DNA from: Pseudomonas sp. dw_612
Lineage (GTDB): Bacteria; Pseudomonadota; Gammaproteobacteria; Pseudomonadales; Pseudomonadaceae
Length of the DNA stretch: 64,000 nucleotides
NCBI RefSeq assembly: GCF_018449725.1
Contig: NZ_JAAVVC010000001.1
Coordinates: 496,001-560,000, forward strand
Direction of reading: 5' to 3'
Each line of letters opens with the position of its first letter. Position 1 is the first letter of the stretch. Under the pieces are notes generated by a model, which was not told where the DNA came from, did no database searches, and was given only the letters and a program-made list of their open reading frames with translations. The translations under genes were made by a program, and so were the position numbers. Of the stretch, positions 45,711 through 54,181 are shown one piece after another.

Positions 45711-46696
45711 TGTTCGGTTTCTGGAAGACCTGGAAGGCCCTGGAAGCCCGGGGCATCATGGGGATCAATCGGCGCAACGCGGACTACGTGCTCAAGTACA
45801 ACAAGCGCAGCCTGTACCCGATTGTCGATGACAAGATCATCACCAAGGAACGCGCGATCGCCGCCGGCATCAATGTGCCGGAGCTGTACGGGATCATTTC
45901 CACCGAGAAGGAAATCGACAACCTCGACCAGATCATCGGCGGGCGCAGCGATTTCGTGATCAAACCGGCGCAGGGCGCGGGCGGCGACGGCATTATCGTG
46001 GTGGCCGACCGTTTCGAGGGCCGTTATCGCACGGTGTCCGGCAAGATCATCAGCCATGAGGAAATCGAGCACCATGTGTCGAGCATCCTCACCGGTCTGT
46101 ATTCCCTGGGCGGCCACCGGGATCGGGCGCTGATCGAATACCGCGTCACGCCGGACCAGATTTTCAAGAGCATCAGCTACGAAGGCGTGCCCGACATCCG
46201 CATCATCGTGCTGATGGGTTACCCGGTCATGGCTATGTTGCGCCTGCCAACCCGCCAGTCCGGCGGCAAGGCCAACCTGCACCAGGGCGCCATTGGCGTC
46301 GGTGTAGACCTGGCGACTGGCTTGACCCTGCGCGGCACCTGGCTGAACAACATCATCACCAAACACCCGGACACCACCAACGCGGTGGATGGCGTGCAAC
46401 TGCCCTACTGGGACGGTTTCATGAAACTCGCCGCGGGCTGCTATGAGCTGTGCGGCTTGGGTTACATCGGCGTGGACATGGTGCTCGACCAAGAGAAAGG
46501 GCCGCTGATTCTCGAGTTGAACGCCCGGCCGGGGTTGAACATCCAGATTGCCAATGATTGTGGGCTGACGTTGCGTACCCATGCGGTCGAGGCGCGGCTG
46601 GAAGAGTTGAAGGCTCGCGGGGTAATCGAGACCGTGCAGGAACGGGTGGAATTCGTGCAGGAGATGTTTGGGCATATTCCGCCGGTTGAGGGTTAG
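45710..46696 (+). CDS. alpha-L-glutamate ligase-like protein (ATP-grasp)
   Basis: The 328-residue product is an ATP-grasp enzyme related to RimK. Visible parts are DFVIKPAQGAGGDGI near 83-97, the phosphate-binding loop, and the metal-binding ILELNARPGLNIQIA near 265-279. It probably forms an amide bond with glutamate or a similar amino acid in the cytoplasm. The overlap with the transglutaminase-like gene implies a fixed ratio. The same trio lies together in P. aeruginosa (around PA1766-PA1768 as I recall). Product and acceptor are unknown. Confidence 0.85.
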   Translation: MFGFWKTWKALEARGIMGINRRNADYVLKYNKRSLYPIVDDKIITKERAIAAGINVPELYGIISTEKEIDNLDQIIGGRSDFVIKPAQGAGGDGIIVVADRFEGRYRTVSGKIISHEEIEHHVSSILTGLYSLGGHRDRALIEYRVTPDQIFKSISYEGVPDIRIIVLMGYPVMAMLRLPTRQSGGKANLHQGAIGVGVDLATGLTLRGTWLNNIITKHPDTTNAVDGVQLPYWDGFMKLAAGCYELCGLGYIGVDMVLDQEKGPLILELNARPGLNIQIANDCGLTLRTHAVEARLEELKARGVIETVQERVEFVQEMFGHIPPVEG

Positions 46697-46724
46697 GTCT
46701 GGTTTTTTGGGGTTCAGTTAAATC

Positions 46725-46996
46725 CACCCCTCACCCCAACCCTCTCCCCAGAGGGGCGAGGGAGCTGACCGAGTAGTTTGGGCAAGTTGCATCGACCTGA
46801 AATATCGAGTCGAACTCAGGCTCTGAAAAGCCCCCCGATCTGCTCCCTTTCCCCAAGGGGTAGAGGGAACCGACCGAGTTGTTTATTCGAGCTACATCGA
46901 CCTGAAATATCGAGTCGAACTCAGGTTCTGAAAAGCCCCCCGATCTGCTCCCTTTCCCCTCTCCCCTCTGGGGAGAGGGCTGGGGTGAGGGGTGGA
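46725..46996. repeat. CCCTCTCCCC-type element with an internal tandem repeat
   Basis: Outer inverted ends CCCCTCACCCCAACCCTCTC and mirrored GAGAGGGCTGGGGTGAGGGG enclose two copies of an 88-base unit (46767-46854 and 46872-46959, period 105 bases) with few differences. The unit contains CATCGACCTGAAATATCGAG. Related to 36149-36310. It is followed by about 120 bases without a gene up to pabB. Confidence 0.85.
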
Positions 46997-47119
46997 TTTT
47001 GATTCAGACGCCCATCTGGAATTACCACCTACCTGCCAATCCCCGACATCCCCTCTAGGAGCAATTCCTACAGAGGACTACAATCGCCACCCCGCCTCGA
47101 TGGCTGATCCGCGCCGCTC

Positions 47120-48457
47120 ATGTTGACCTGTTCCGTACACCCGCTCCCCTATCGCACCAACCCCGCCGACTACTTCGCGGCGATTCGTCATGCCCCCGGC
47201 GCCGTGCTGCTCGACAGCGGCCGCCCGAGTGCCGATCGCGGGCGTTTTGATGTACTCAGCGCCTGGCCGCTGGCGCAGTTGGCCGTGCTGCCGGACGAAA
47301 GCGGCGCCGATTTCCTGCAACGCTTGCGGGACAATCTGACGCAACTGGGCGAAGCGTCAGTGCCCGATGAACTGCCTTTCGCTGGAGGCCTGATCGGTTA
47401 CCTGAGCTACGACTTCGGCCGTCATCTGGAAAACCTGCCGAGCCAGGCCCGGGACGACCTGCATCTGCCGGATGCGCGCTTCGGTCTGTATGGCTGGGCG
47501 CTGATCAGCGATCACCAACGGCTGACCAGTCAGTTGGTGTTTCACCCGACGCTGGCGGATAGCGAGCGTCAGCGTCTGGTCGCACTGTTCACTCAGCCGG
47601 CGACTGACCCGGTTACGCCGTTCAAGCTGAAGGCACCGATGAGCGCCGACCTCAGCGCCGACCAATATCGCCAGGCCCTTGAGCGGATCCAGCAGTACAT
47701 TCAGTCCGGCGACTGTTATCAAGTCAACTTCGCCCAACGCTTTCGCGCGCAATGCCAAGGCGACCCATGGGCCGCGTATTGCGCACTGCGCGCCGCTTGC
47801 CCGACGCCGTTCTCCGGGTTCCAGAGCCTGCCCGACGGTGGCGCGGTGCTGAGCCTGTCGCCGGAGCGTTTCGTCAAAGTCAGCGAGCGACAGGTTGAAA
47901 CCCGCCCGATCAAAGGCACCCGCCCGCGCGGCCTGACCCCGGCCGAAGACGCCGCGAATGCCGCCGAACTCCTGGCCAGCCCCAAGGACCGCGCGGAAAA
48001 CCTGATGATCGTCGACCTGCTGCGCAATGACCTGGGCCGCACCTGCCGCATCGGTTCGGTGCGGGTGCCGGAGTTGTTCAGCCTGGAAAGCTATCCGAAC
48101 GTGCATCATCTGGTGAGCAGCGTCACCGGCGAACTGGCCGATGACAAGGACGCCCTGGACCTGATCGCTGGCAGCTTCCCCGGCGGCTCGATTACCGGCG
48201 CGCCGAAAATCCGCGCGATGCAGATCATTGATGAACTGGAACCGACCCGTCGCGGGTTGTACTGCGGATCGTTGGTGTACCTGGACGTGCGCGGCGAGAT
48301 GGACAGCTCCATCGCGATTCGCAGTTTGCTGGTCAAGGATGGGCAGGTGTGTTGCTGGGGTGGCGGCGGGATTGTCGCCGACTCGGAGTGGCAGGCCGAA
48401 TATCAGGAATCGATTACCAAGGTGAAGGTGTTGCTCGATACCCTCCAGAACCTGTAA
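47120..48457 (+). CDS. pabB: aminodeoxychorismate synthase component I
   Basis: The 445-residue product belongs to the chorismate-utilising family. It forms 4-amino-4-deoxychorismate for folate synthesis with the glutaminase PabA, encoded elsewhere. The C-terminal catalytic part is complete: PIKGTRPRG near 264-272 and PGGSITGAPKIRAM near 354-367. The PIKGT lysine is the PabB/TrpE nucleophile site. ATG 47120 was taken; its ribosome binding site is weak. A REP element follows. Confidence 0.9.
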   Translation: MLTCSVHPLPYRTNPADYFAAIRHAPGAVLLDSGRPSADRGRFDVLSAWPLAQLAVLPDESGADFLQRLRDNLTQLGEASVPDELPFAGGLIGYLSYDFGRHLENLPSQARDDLHLPDARFGLYGWALISDHQRLTSQLVFHPTLADSERQRLVALFTQPATDPVTPFKLKAPMSADLSADQYRQALERIQQYIQSGDCYQVNFAQRFRAQCQGDPWAAYCALRAACPTPFSGFQSLPDGGAVLSLSPERFVKVSERQVETRPIKGTRPRGLTPAEDAANAAELLASPKDRAENLMIVDLLRNDLGRTCRIGSVRVPELFSLESYPNVHHLVSSVTGELADDKDALDLIAGSFPGGSITGAPKIRAMQIIDELEPTRRGLYCGSLVYLDVRGEMDSSIAIRSLLVKDGQVCCWGGGGIVADSEWQAEYQESITKVKVLLDTLQNL

Positions 48458-48486
48458 CCAACGTCCCTCAATAGGATCTGTGGGGC

Positions 48487-48580
48487 CGTAGGCGCTGCCG
48501 AGTGAAACGAGGCTGCGATCTTTTGATCTTGTCTTTAAAAATCAAAATCAAAAGATCGCAGCCTTCGGCAGTTCCTACAG
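48487..48580. repeat. hybrid REP-like element (type D left arm, type B right arm)
   Basis: The left arm has GAGTGAAACGAGGCTGCGATC (type D), the right arm GATCGCAGCCTTCGGCAGTT (type B). The arms still pair through the shared GCTGCGATCTTTTGAT part. It lies between pabB and convergent thrH and ends 10 bases before the thrH stop. Confidence 0.8.
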
Positions 48581-48589
48581 GGTTGAGGT

Positions 48590-49207
48590 TTACAGACTGA
48601 GGGCGCGGTTGGAGGCTTTGATAAATTCCTGCTTCAAATCCGCAAAACTGTGCACCGCCGGGAACTGCGGGAACTCGCGAATCACATTGTCCGGCGCATG
48701 GAACAGAATCCCGGCATCCGCCTCACCCAGCATCGTCGTGTCATTGTAGGAATCCCCCGCCGCAATCACCCGGTAGTAGAGGCTCTTGAACGCCAAAACC
48801 GACTGACGCTTGGGATCTTTCTGACGCAACTGATAGCTGGTCACCCGCCCGGCATCGTCGGTAATCAGGCGATGGCAAAGCAAGGTCGGGAAGCCCAGTT
48901 GACGCATCAGCGGCTGGGAAAACTCATAGAACGTGTCCGACAGAATCACCACCTGGAAGCGCTCGCGCAGCCAGTTGACGAACTCGATGGCGCCGTCCAG
49001 CGGCTGGAGCGTGGCGATCACTTCCTGAATATCGGTGAGCTTCAGGCCATGTTCGTCGAGGATCCGCAGGCGCTGCTTCATCAGCACGTCGTAGTCGGGA
49101 ATGTCCCGGGTGGTGGCCCTCAGGGATTCGATTCCGGTTTTTTCGGCGAAGGCGATCCAGATTTCCGGGACCAGCACACCTTCAAGATCCAGACAGGCAA
49201 TTTCCAC
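48590..49207 (-). CDS. thrH: phosphoserine phosphatase/homoserine phosphotransferase ThrH
   Basis: The 205-residue product is the HAD enzyme ThrH, which removes phosphate from phosphoserine and can transfer it to homoserine. HAD motifs: DLEGVL (residues 6-11, replacing the usual DxD with DxE), SDTFYEF near 99-105, and GDSYNDTTML near 152-161. The start is GTG 49207 with GGGAG upstream, which gives the conserved N-terminus (M)EIACLDLEG; the longer frame to 49249 is not conserved. Confidence 0.93.
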   Translation of the reverse strand: MEIACLDLEGVLVPEIWIAFAEKTGIESLRATTRDIPDYDVLMKQRLRILDEHGLKLTDIQEVIATLQPLDGAIEFVNWLRERFQVVILSDTFYEFSQPLMRQLGFPTLLCHRLITDDAGRVTSYQLRQKDPKRQSVLAFKSLYYRVIAAGDSYNDTTMLGEADAGILFHAPDNVIREFPQFPAVHSFADLKQEFIKASNRALSL

Positions 49208-49380
49208 AAGACACTCCCATTTGTATTGATTATTGAGTCGAGCGAGCAAAAGGACTGCCGAACTCTAGCGACTCGGGCGAGCCTGTGCAACGCAGAGGGC
49301 GCGCCAGTGGCCGTGGGATTTTGTTACCATCGGCCCCATATAGAGCGCCCAGCGCCACCGACCTGTAGGAAGCCGCCCTG

Positions 49381-50121
49381 ATGAGCCCATCGTTCGATGT
49401 CGTGGAACTCGCCACGACCTATGCCAACAAATCCGCCCAGGACATCCTGAAGCTCGCGTTCGCCGAGTTTGGCGATGACCTGTGGATATCTTTCAGCGGC
49501 GCCGAGGATGTGGTGCTGGTGGACATGGCCTGGAAGCTGAACAAGAACGTCAAGGTGTTCAGCCTCGACACCGGCCGCTTGCACCCCGAGACCTACCGTT
49601 TCATCGATCAGGTGCGCGAGCACTACAAGATCGACATCGAACTGGTGTCGCCGGACTACACGAAACTTGAACCGTTCGTGAAGGAAAAAGGCCTGTTCAG
49701 TTTCTACAAGGACGGCCATGGCGAATGCTGCGGCATCCGCAAGATCGAGCCGCTGCGCCGCAAACTGTCCGACGTCACCGCCTGGGCCACCGGCCAGCGC
49801 CGGGACCAGAGCCCGGGCACCCGCAGCGCCGTCGCCGTGCTGGAAATCGACACCGCGTTTTCTACCCCGGAGCGCACGCTGTACAAATTCAACCCGCTGG
49901 CGCAGATGACCAGCGAAGAGATCTGGGGTTACATCCGCATGCTGGAGCTGCCTTACAACAGCCTGCATGAACGTGGCTTTATCAGCATCGGCTGTGAGCC
50001 GTGCACCCGCCCGGTGCTGCCGAACCAGCATGAGCGCGAAGGTCGCTGGTGGTGGGAAGAGGCGACGCAGAAAGAATGCGGGTTGCATGCGGGGAACATC
50101 ATCAGCAAGTCCAAGGCATAA
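49381..50121 (+). CDS. cysH: phosphoadenosine/adenosine phosphosulfate reductase (APS reductase type)
   Basis: The 246-residue product reduces activated sulfate to sulfite for cysteine synthesis. It carries the cysteine pairs C116-C117 and C205-x-x-C208, which bind a 4Fe-4S cluster and mark the assimilatory APS reductase type found in Pseudomonas. The PAPS-loop motif SGAEDVV near 39-45 and the C-terminal KECGLH with the catalytic cysteine are present. It is divergent from thrH. Confidence 0.93.
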   Translation: MSPSFDVVELATTYANKSAQDILKLAFAEFGDDLWISFSGAEDVVLVDMAWKLNKNVKVFSLDTGRLHPETYRFIDQVREHYKIDIELVSPDYTKLEPFVKEKGLFSFYKDGHGECCGIRKIEPLRRKLSDVTAWATGQRRDQSPGTRSAVAVLEIDTAFSTPERTLYKFNPLAQMTSEEIWGYIRMLELPYNSLHERGFISIGCEPCTRPVLPNQHEREGRWWWEEATQKECGLHAGNIISKSKA

Positions 50122-50145
50122 CCCCTAGCCTTGTGAAGATCCAAA

Positions 50146-50236
50146 TGTGGGAGCGGGCTTGCTCGCGAAGGCGTCGTGTCAGTCGACTTCAATTTCAACT
50201 GACCCACCGCCTTCGCGAGCAAGCCCGCTCCCACAG
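50146..50236. repeat. REP-like inverted repeat, type A
   Basis: Arms TGTGGGAGCGGGCTTGCTCG and complement, 24 bases after the cysH stop. Confidence 0.9.
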
Positions 50237-50485
50237 GTCCGATTGCGGCTTAATAAATGTGTACACACAAATGTCACCATAAGTGCCATTTATGTGTGCA
50301 CTTTTTGTTTCATCGCCCCCAAAAGTTACAATTTCCCTTCCTGCCTTCCTCAGTCGACGTTTCCTAAACACTTCGCCGAAAATAAATACCTGTTTAATCG
50401 GTCAATTTATATGTCCTTTATTTCAGCAACTTATCGCCTATCGATAACAAAAAGAAATTACAGAAGAACTTCATAGATCCTGATC

Positions 50486-50502
50486 TGGCATAGAACTGGC
50501 TT
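50486..50502 (+). promoter_or_regulatory. candidate sigma-54 promoter of the NCS1 transporter gene
   Basis: TGGCATAGAACTGGCTT has the invariant GG and GC dinucleotides 10 bases apart and a TGGCA -24 box; the -12 box reads TGGCT where TTGCT is usual. Sigma-54 control would fit uptake of a nitrogen source. Confidence 0.45.
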
Positions 50503-50516
50503 AAGTGCGTTTATGT

Positions 50517-50528
50517 TTTGTATACAAT
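50517..50528. promoter_or_regulatory. candidate GntR operator upstream of the NCS1 transporter gene
   Basis: TTTGTATACAAT contains the perfect palindrome TTGTATACAA. It is 15 bases downstream of the candidate sigma-54 site, at or near the transcription start, and matches 10 of 12 bases of the motif at 5803-5814. Confidence 0.5.
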
Positions 50529-50695
50529 TTTATTCAAAACATACACACACTTTAGATCCGCAAGCCTGAAGCGCCCTATCCCGTACAGGCTGCAGATGCC
50601 CCGTAACCAGTGATGCTCACCCCCGCGACGAAGATTTGTCGAGCCAACGCTCATGCACAGTCATCGCGGTATTCGAGCATCAGGAGCCTGCCGGA

Positions 50696-52237
50696 ATGCG
50701 TACTAGCCTATCCAATAACAACATCGCGCTGGATCTGCCCTCCTCTCAACCTGCCCTCAACATTAGCGATCAAACGCTTCAAGCCCCGGTGGTCCTCAGC
50801 CCCCGCCTGCACAATAAAGACCTGGCGCCGACCAAGGCCGAAGGTCGGCGCTGGGGGCGCTATAGCATCTTTGCCCTGTGGACCAATGACGTTCACAACA
50901 TCGCCAACTACTCGTTCGCCATCGGCCTGTATGCCTTGGGTCTGGGCGGCTGGCAGATCCTGTTGTCGCTGGGGATCGGCGCGGCGCTGGTGTATTGCTT
51001 CATGAACCTCTCCGGCTACATGGGCCAGAAAACCGGGGTGCCGTTTCCGGTGATCAGCCGGATCAGTTTCGGCATTCATGGGGCGCAAATTCCTGCACTG
51101 ATCCGCGCCGTTATCGCCATCGCCTGGTTCGGGATTCAGACGTACTTGGCGTCAGTCGTCTTTCGCGTGCTGCTGACCGCAGTGCATCCCGGCTTCGCCG
51201 ACTACGACCACGACTCGATCCTCGGCCTGTCGACCTTGGGCTGGATCTGTTTCGTGGCGATCTGGTTCGTGCAGCTGGCGATCCTGGCGTATGGCATGGA
51301 AATGGTGCGGCGCTACGAGGCATTTGCCGGGCCGGTGATCCTGCTGACCGTCGCCTCCCTCGCCGGATGGATGTACTTCCAGGCTGACGCGACCATCGCC
51401 TGGTCGATCCGCGAACCGCTGAGCGGTGGCGAGATGTGGCGCAACATCTTTGCTGGCGGCGCGCTGTGGCTGTCGATCTACGGCACGCTGATCCTCAACT
51501 TCTGCGACTTCGCCCGTTCCTCGCCATGCCGCAAAACGATCAAGGTCGGAAATTTCTGGGGCCTGCCGGTGAATATTCTGGTGTTCGCCAGCATCACCGT
51601 CCTGCTTTGCGGTGCGCAGTTTCAGATCAACGGCCGGATCATCGAAAGCCCGACCGAAATCATCGCTTCCATCCCGAACACGTTCTTCCTGGTCCTCGGT
51701 TGCCTGGCCTTCCTGATCGTTACCGTGGCCGTCAACATCATGGCCAACTTCGTCGCCCCGGCCTTCGTGCTCAGCAACCTGGCGCCGAAATACCTGACCT
51801 TCCGCCGCGCCGGGCTGATCAGCGCCACCATCGCCGTGCTGATCCTGCCGTGGAACCTCTACAACAGTCCGCTGGTGATCGTGTATTTCCTGTCCGGCCT
51901 CGGCGCCCTGCTCGGCCCGTTGTACGGGGTGATCATGGTCGACTACTGGCTTGTACGAAAAGGTCAGATCAATGTGCCGCAGTTGTACAGCGAAGACCCC
52001 AACGGCGCTTATTACTACAGCCGTGGCGTCAATCTCCGCGCGGTGGCGGCGTTTATTCCTGCAGCCCTGATCGCCATCGTCCTGGCGCTGATGCCGGGTT
52101 TCCACAGCGTGTCGCCGTTCTCCTGGCTGATTGGCGCCGGGATTGCAGGGATGCTCTACCTGATCATCGCCAAACGGCAGCCGCATTACGCCGATGTCAG
52201 CGGTGAAAGCATCGCGGTCGATAACGTCAGCCATTAA
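50696..52237 (+). CDS. NCS1 family nucleobase/hydantoin/allantoin transporter
   Basis: The 513-residue product has about 12 transmembrane helices and matches the NCS1 (nucleobase:cation symporter-1) family. The signature GRRWGRYSIFALWTNDVHNIANYSFA near 50-75 (here broken up in the text: WGRYSIF, WTNDVHNIANYSFA) is the conserved first-helix region. The start is ATG 50696 with AGGAG upstream. The racemase gene follows, so the cargo is probably a hydantoin or allantoin (inference). It could instead carry another nucleobase. Confidence 0.85.
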   Translation: MRTSLSNNNIALDLPSSQPALNISDQTLQAPVVLSPRLHNKDLAPTKAEGRRWGRYSIFALWTNDVHNIANYSFAIGLYALGLGGWQILLSLGIGAALVYCFMNLSGYMGQKTGVPFPVISRISFGIHGAQIPALIRAVIAIAWFGIQTYLASVVFRVLLTAVHPGFADYDHDSILGLSTLGWICFVAIWFVQLAILAYGMEMVRRYEAFAGPVILLTVASLAGWMYFQADATIAWSIREPLSGGEMWRNIFAGGALWLSIYGTLILNFCDFARSSPCRKTIKVGNFWGLPVNILVFASITVLLCGAQFQINGRIIESPTEIIASIPNTFFLVLGCLAFLIVTVAVNIMANFVAPAFVLSNLAPKYLTFRRAGLISATIAVLILPWNLYNSPLVIVYFLSGLGALLGPLYGVIMVDYWLVRKGQINVPQLYSEDPNGAYYYSRGVNLRAVAAFIPAALIAIVLALMPGFHSVSPFSWLIGAGIAGMLYLIIAKRQPHYADVSGESIAVDNVSH

Positions 52238-52244
52238 TCCCCTG

Positions 52245-52267
52245 GCGGCCCGGCAGCGTCGGGCCGC
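52245..52267 (+). other. perfect GC hairpin between the transporter and racemase genes
   Basis: GCGGCCCG (52245-52252) and CGGGCCGC (52260-52267) form an 8-base stem with a 7-base loop. No T-run follows, so it is more likely an mRNA-stabilising or attenuating element within the operon than a terminator. Confidence 0.6.
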
Positions 52268-52294
52268 AGAACCACCCCGCTATAAGGACTTCCC

Positions 52295-53023
52295 ATGCGA
52301 ATTCTCGTGGTCAACGTCAACACCACCGAATCCATCACCCAGGCCATCGCCCGCCAGGCCCGGTCCGTGGCCGCGCCCGGCACTGAAATCATCGGTCTGA
52401 CGCCACATTTCGGTGCCGATTCCATCGAAGGCAATTTCGAAAGTTACCTGGCCGCTATCGCCGTGATGGATCGGGTCATGTCCTACGACCAGCCCTTCGA
52501 CGCGGTGATCCAGGCCGGCTACGGCGAACACGGTCGCGAAGGCTTGCAGGAATTGCTCAACGTGCCGGTGGTGGACATCACTGACGCGGGCGCCAGTACC
52601 GCCATGTTCCTCGGCCATGCCTACTCGGTGGTCACCACCCTGGACCGCACCGTGCCGCTGATCGAGGATCGCCTCAAGCTATCGGGGCTGTGGGATCGTT
52701 GTGCGTCAGTGCGGGCCAGCGGTTTGGCGGTGCTGGAACTGGAATCCGATCCGCAGCGTGCGCTGGAGGCGATTGTTCGCCAGGCGGAATTGGCCGTACT
52801 GGAAGACAAGGCCGAGGTGATTTGCCTGGGCTGCGGCGGCATGGCCGGACTGGATGAACAGATCCGCCAGCGCACCGGTGTGCCGGTGGTGGATGGCGTG
52901 ACGGCGGCGGTGACCATTGCTGAATCGCTGGTGCGGTTGGGGTTGTCGACCTCGAAAGTACGGACGTATGCGACACCGCGGCCGAAGACGATTATTGGGT
53001 GGCCGGGGCGGTTTGGGCGGTAG
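52295..53023 (+). CDS. Asp/Glu racemase family protein, hydantoin or allantoin racemase
   Basis: The 242-residue product belongs to the Asp/Glu/hydantoin racemase family. It starts MRILVVNVNTTESIT, the classic N-terminus of the hydantoin/allantoin racemase group. Two catalytic cysteines are expected; one lies in CLGCGGMAGL near 171-180. The other usual site, QAGYGEHGREG near 71-81, has no cysteine, which is as in hydantoin racemases where the first is a nearby residue; this needs alignment. The start has AAGGA upstream. Substrate hydantoin or allantoin is inferred from the upstream NCS1 transporter. Confidence 0.8.
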   Translation: MRILVVNVNTTESITQAIARQARSVAAPGTEIIGLTPHFGADSIEGNFESYLAAIAVMDRVMSYDQPFDAVIQAGYGEHGREGLQELLNVPVVDITDAGASTAMFLGHAYSVVTTLDRTVPLIEDRLKLSGLWDRCASVRASGLAVLELESDPQRALEAIVRQAELAVLEDKAEVICLGCGGMAGLDEQIRQRTGVPVVDGVTAAVTIAESLVRLGLSTSKVRTYATPRPKTIIGWPGRFGR

Positions 53024-53040
53024 ACCGCGTTATCGTTTAA

Positions 53041-53106
53041 TCGCGAGCAAGCTTTGCTCCTACAGAAACCGCGCAAATCCCTGTAGGAGCAAGGCTTGCC
53101 CGCGAA
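53041..53106. repeat. REP-like inverted repeat, type C
   Basis: Arms TCGCGAGCAAGCTTTGCTCC and GGAGCAAGGCTTGCCCGCGA, slightly diverged, between the racemase gene and the convergent LysR gene. Confidence 0.85.
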
Positions 53107-53132
53107 GGCCGCGACTCGGTCTAACTCAGGCT

Positions 53133-54056
53133 TCAAATCGCACTAAACCGCGCCCCCAACCCCCGCGCCGCAAACTGCTCAATAATGAAATCCACAAACG
53201 CCCGGGTCTTGCCCGGCAACAACTTGTGTTCCGCGTAATAGATCGAAATGTTGCCATCGTCGACGTACCAGTCCGGCAACACCCGCTGCAACGTCCCGGC
53301 CTCCAGATAACCTACGGCAAACGGCATGCTCACCAGCGCAATGCCCAAACCCTGCACAGCACAGGCGCAGGCTGCTTCCGAATCGCTCATGGTCATCCGC
53401 GCCTTGAGCACCAGCGGACTGTGTTGCTGGGTCCGACTGCTCAGTTGCCAGGAGCGCACGCGGCCGGTTTGCGGGGAGCGGATCAGAATCCCGTCGCACA
53501 GCTTGAGGTCGTCAGGTTCGACGATCGCCTCGCGCCCGGCCAGATACTCGGCTGACGCCACCAGCACTCGATGGGCCGGGGTCAGCTTGCGCGCCACCAC
53601 GCCTTGGGGCAGTTCGAATCCGCCGCCAATCGCCGCATCAAAACCTTGAGCGATCAGATCGACCTGACGATTATCGAAATGCCAGTCCGGGTTGATTGCC
53701 GGAAAGCGCTTTAGAAATTTCCCCAGTAGCGGCACGACATATAACCGCCCGAACACCGTGCCCATGCTGACTTTCAGCGTGCCCGCCGGGCGTCCTTCGG
53801 CACTGGCGAGGTTGGCCACGGCATTTTGAATGGTGTGCAGGCTGGCGCTGACTTCGCTCAAAAACAACTGACCGGCCTCGGTCAACGTCAGGCTACGGGT
53901 ACTGCGCTGAAACAGCCGCACACCCAGGCGCGCCTCAAGTTTGGCGACGCTTTTGCCCACGGCCGCGGGGGTCAGGCTCAGGCGTCGCGCGGCTTCGGCG
54001 AAGCTGCCGACCTCGGCGCTGCGCACGAAGCATTCGATACTGCTGAAGGTTTCCAT
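53133..54056 (-). CDS. LysR family regulator
   Basis: The 307-residue product has the LysR winged helix at the N-terminus (SFAEAARRLSLTPAAVGKSVAKLE broken as SFAEAARRLS, TPAAVGKSVAKLE, about 20-45) and a substrate-binding domain after it. ATG 54056 (METFSSIEC) was taken over a GTG three codons upstream. It is divergent from an SDR gene 125 bases away, its likely target together with itself. The inducer is unknown. Confidence 0.88.
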   Translation of the reverse strand: METFSSIECFVRSAEVGSFAEAARRLSLTPAAVGKSVAKLEARLGVRLFQRSTRSLTLTEAGQLFLSEVSASLHTIQNAVANLASAEGRPAGTLKVSMGTVFGRLYVVPLLGKFLKRFPAINPDWHFDNRQVDLIAQGFDAAIGGGFELPQGVVARKLTPAHRVLVASAEYLAGREAIVEPDDLKLCDGILIRSPQTGRVRSWQLSSRTQQHSPLVLKARMTMSDSEAACACAVQGLGIALVSMPFAVGYLEAGTLQRVLPDWYVDDGNISIYYAEHKLLPGKTRAFVDFIIEQFAARGLGARFSAI

Positions 54057-54181
54057 AGTCGCCACTATAAACTTTTGGTTTACACAGACTATCGCAATTA
54101 CCCTCTACACAGCATGTAATCCGGAATCGATACTAGGCTCCATCAACCGAGACATCTCGCCTCGGGACTTTGGAGATCGAT

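Larger units (their letters stand above)
50237..50695. other. AT-rich control region before the NCS1 transporter gene
   Basis: No gene is seen over 460 bases, which are much richer in A and T than the flanks. Palindromes include GTGTACAC (50259-50266) and TTGTATACAA (50518-50527). The candidate sigma-54 site at 50486 lies in the same stretch. The transporter ATG is 190 bases further on, so the leader is long. Confidence 0.6.

Noticed and set aside
49324..50088. 254-codon minus-strand frame opposite cysH
   Set aside because: Shadow of cysH with biased composition and no family match.
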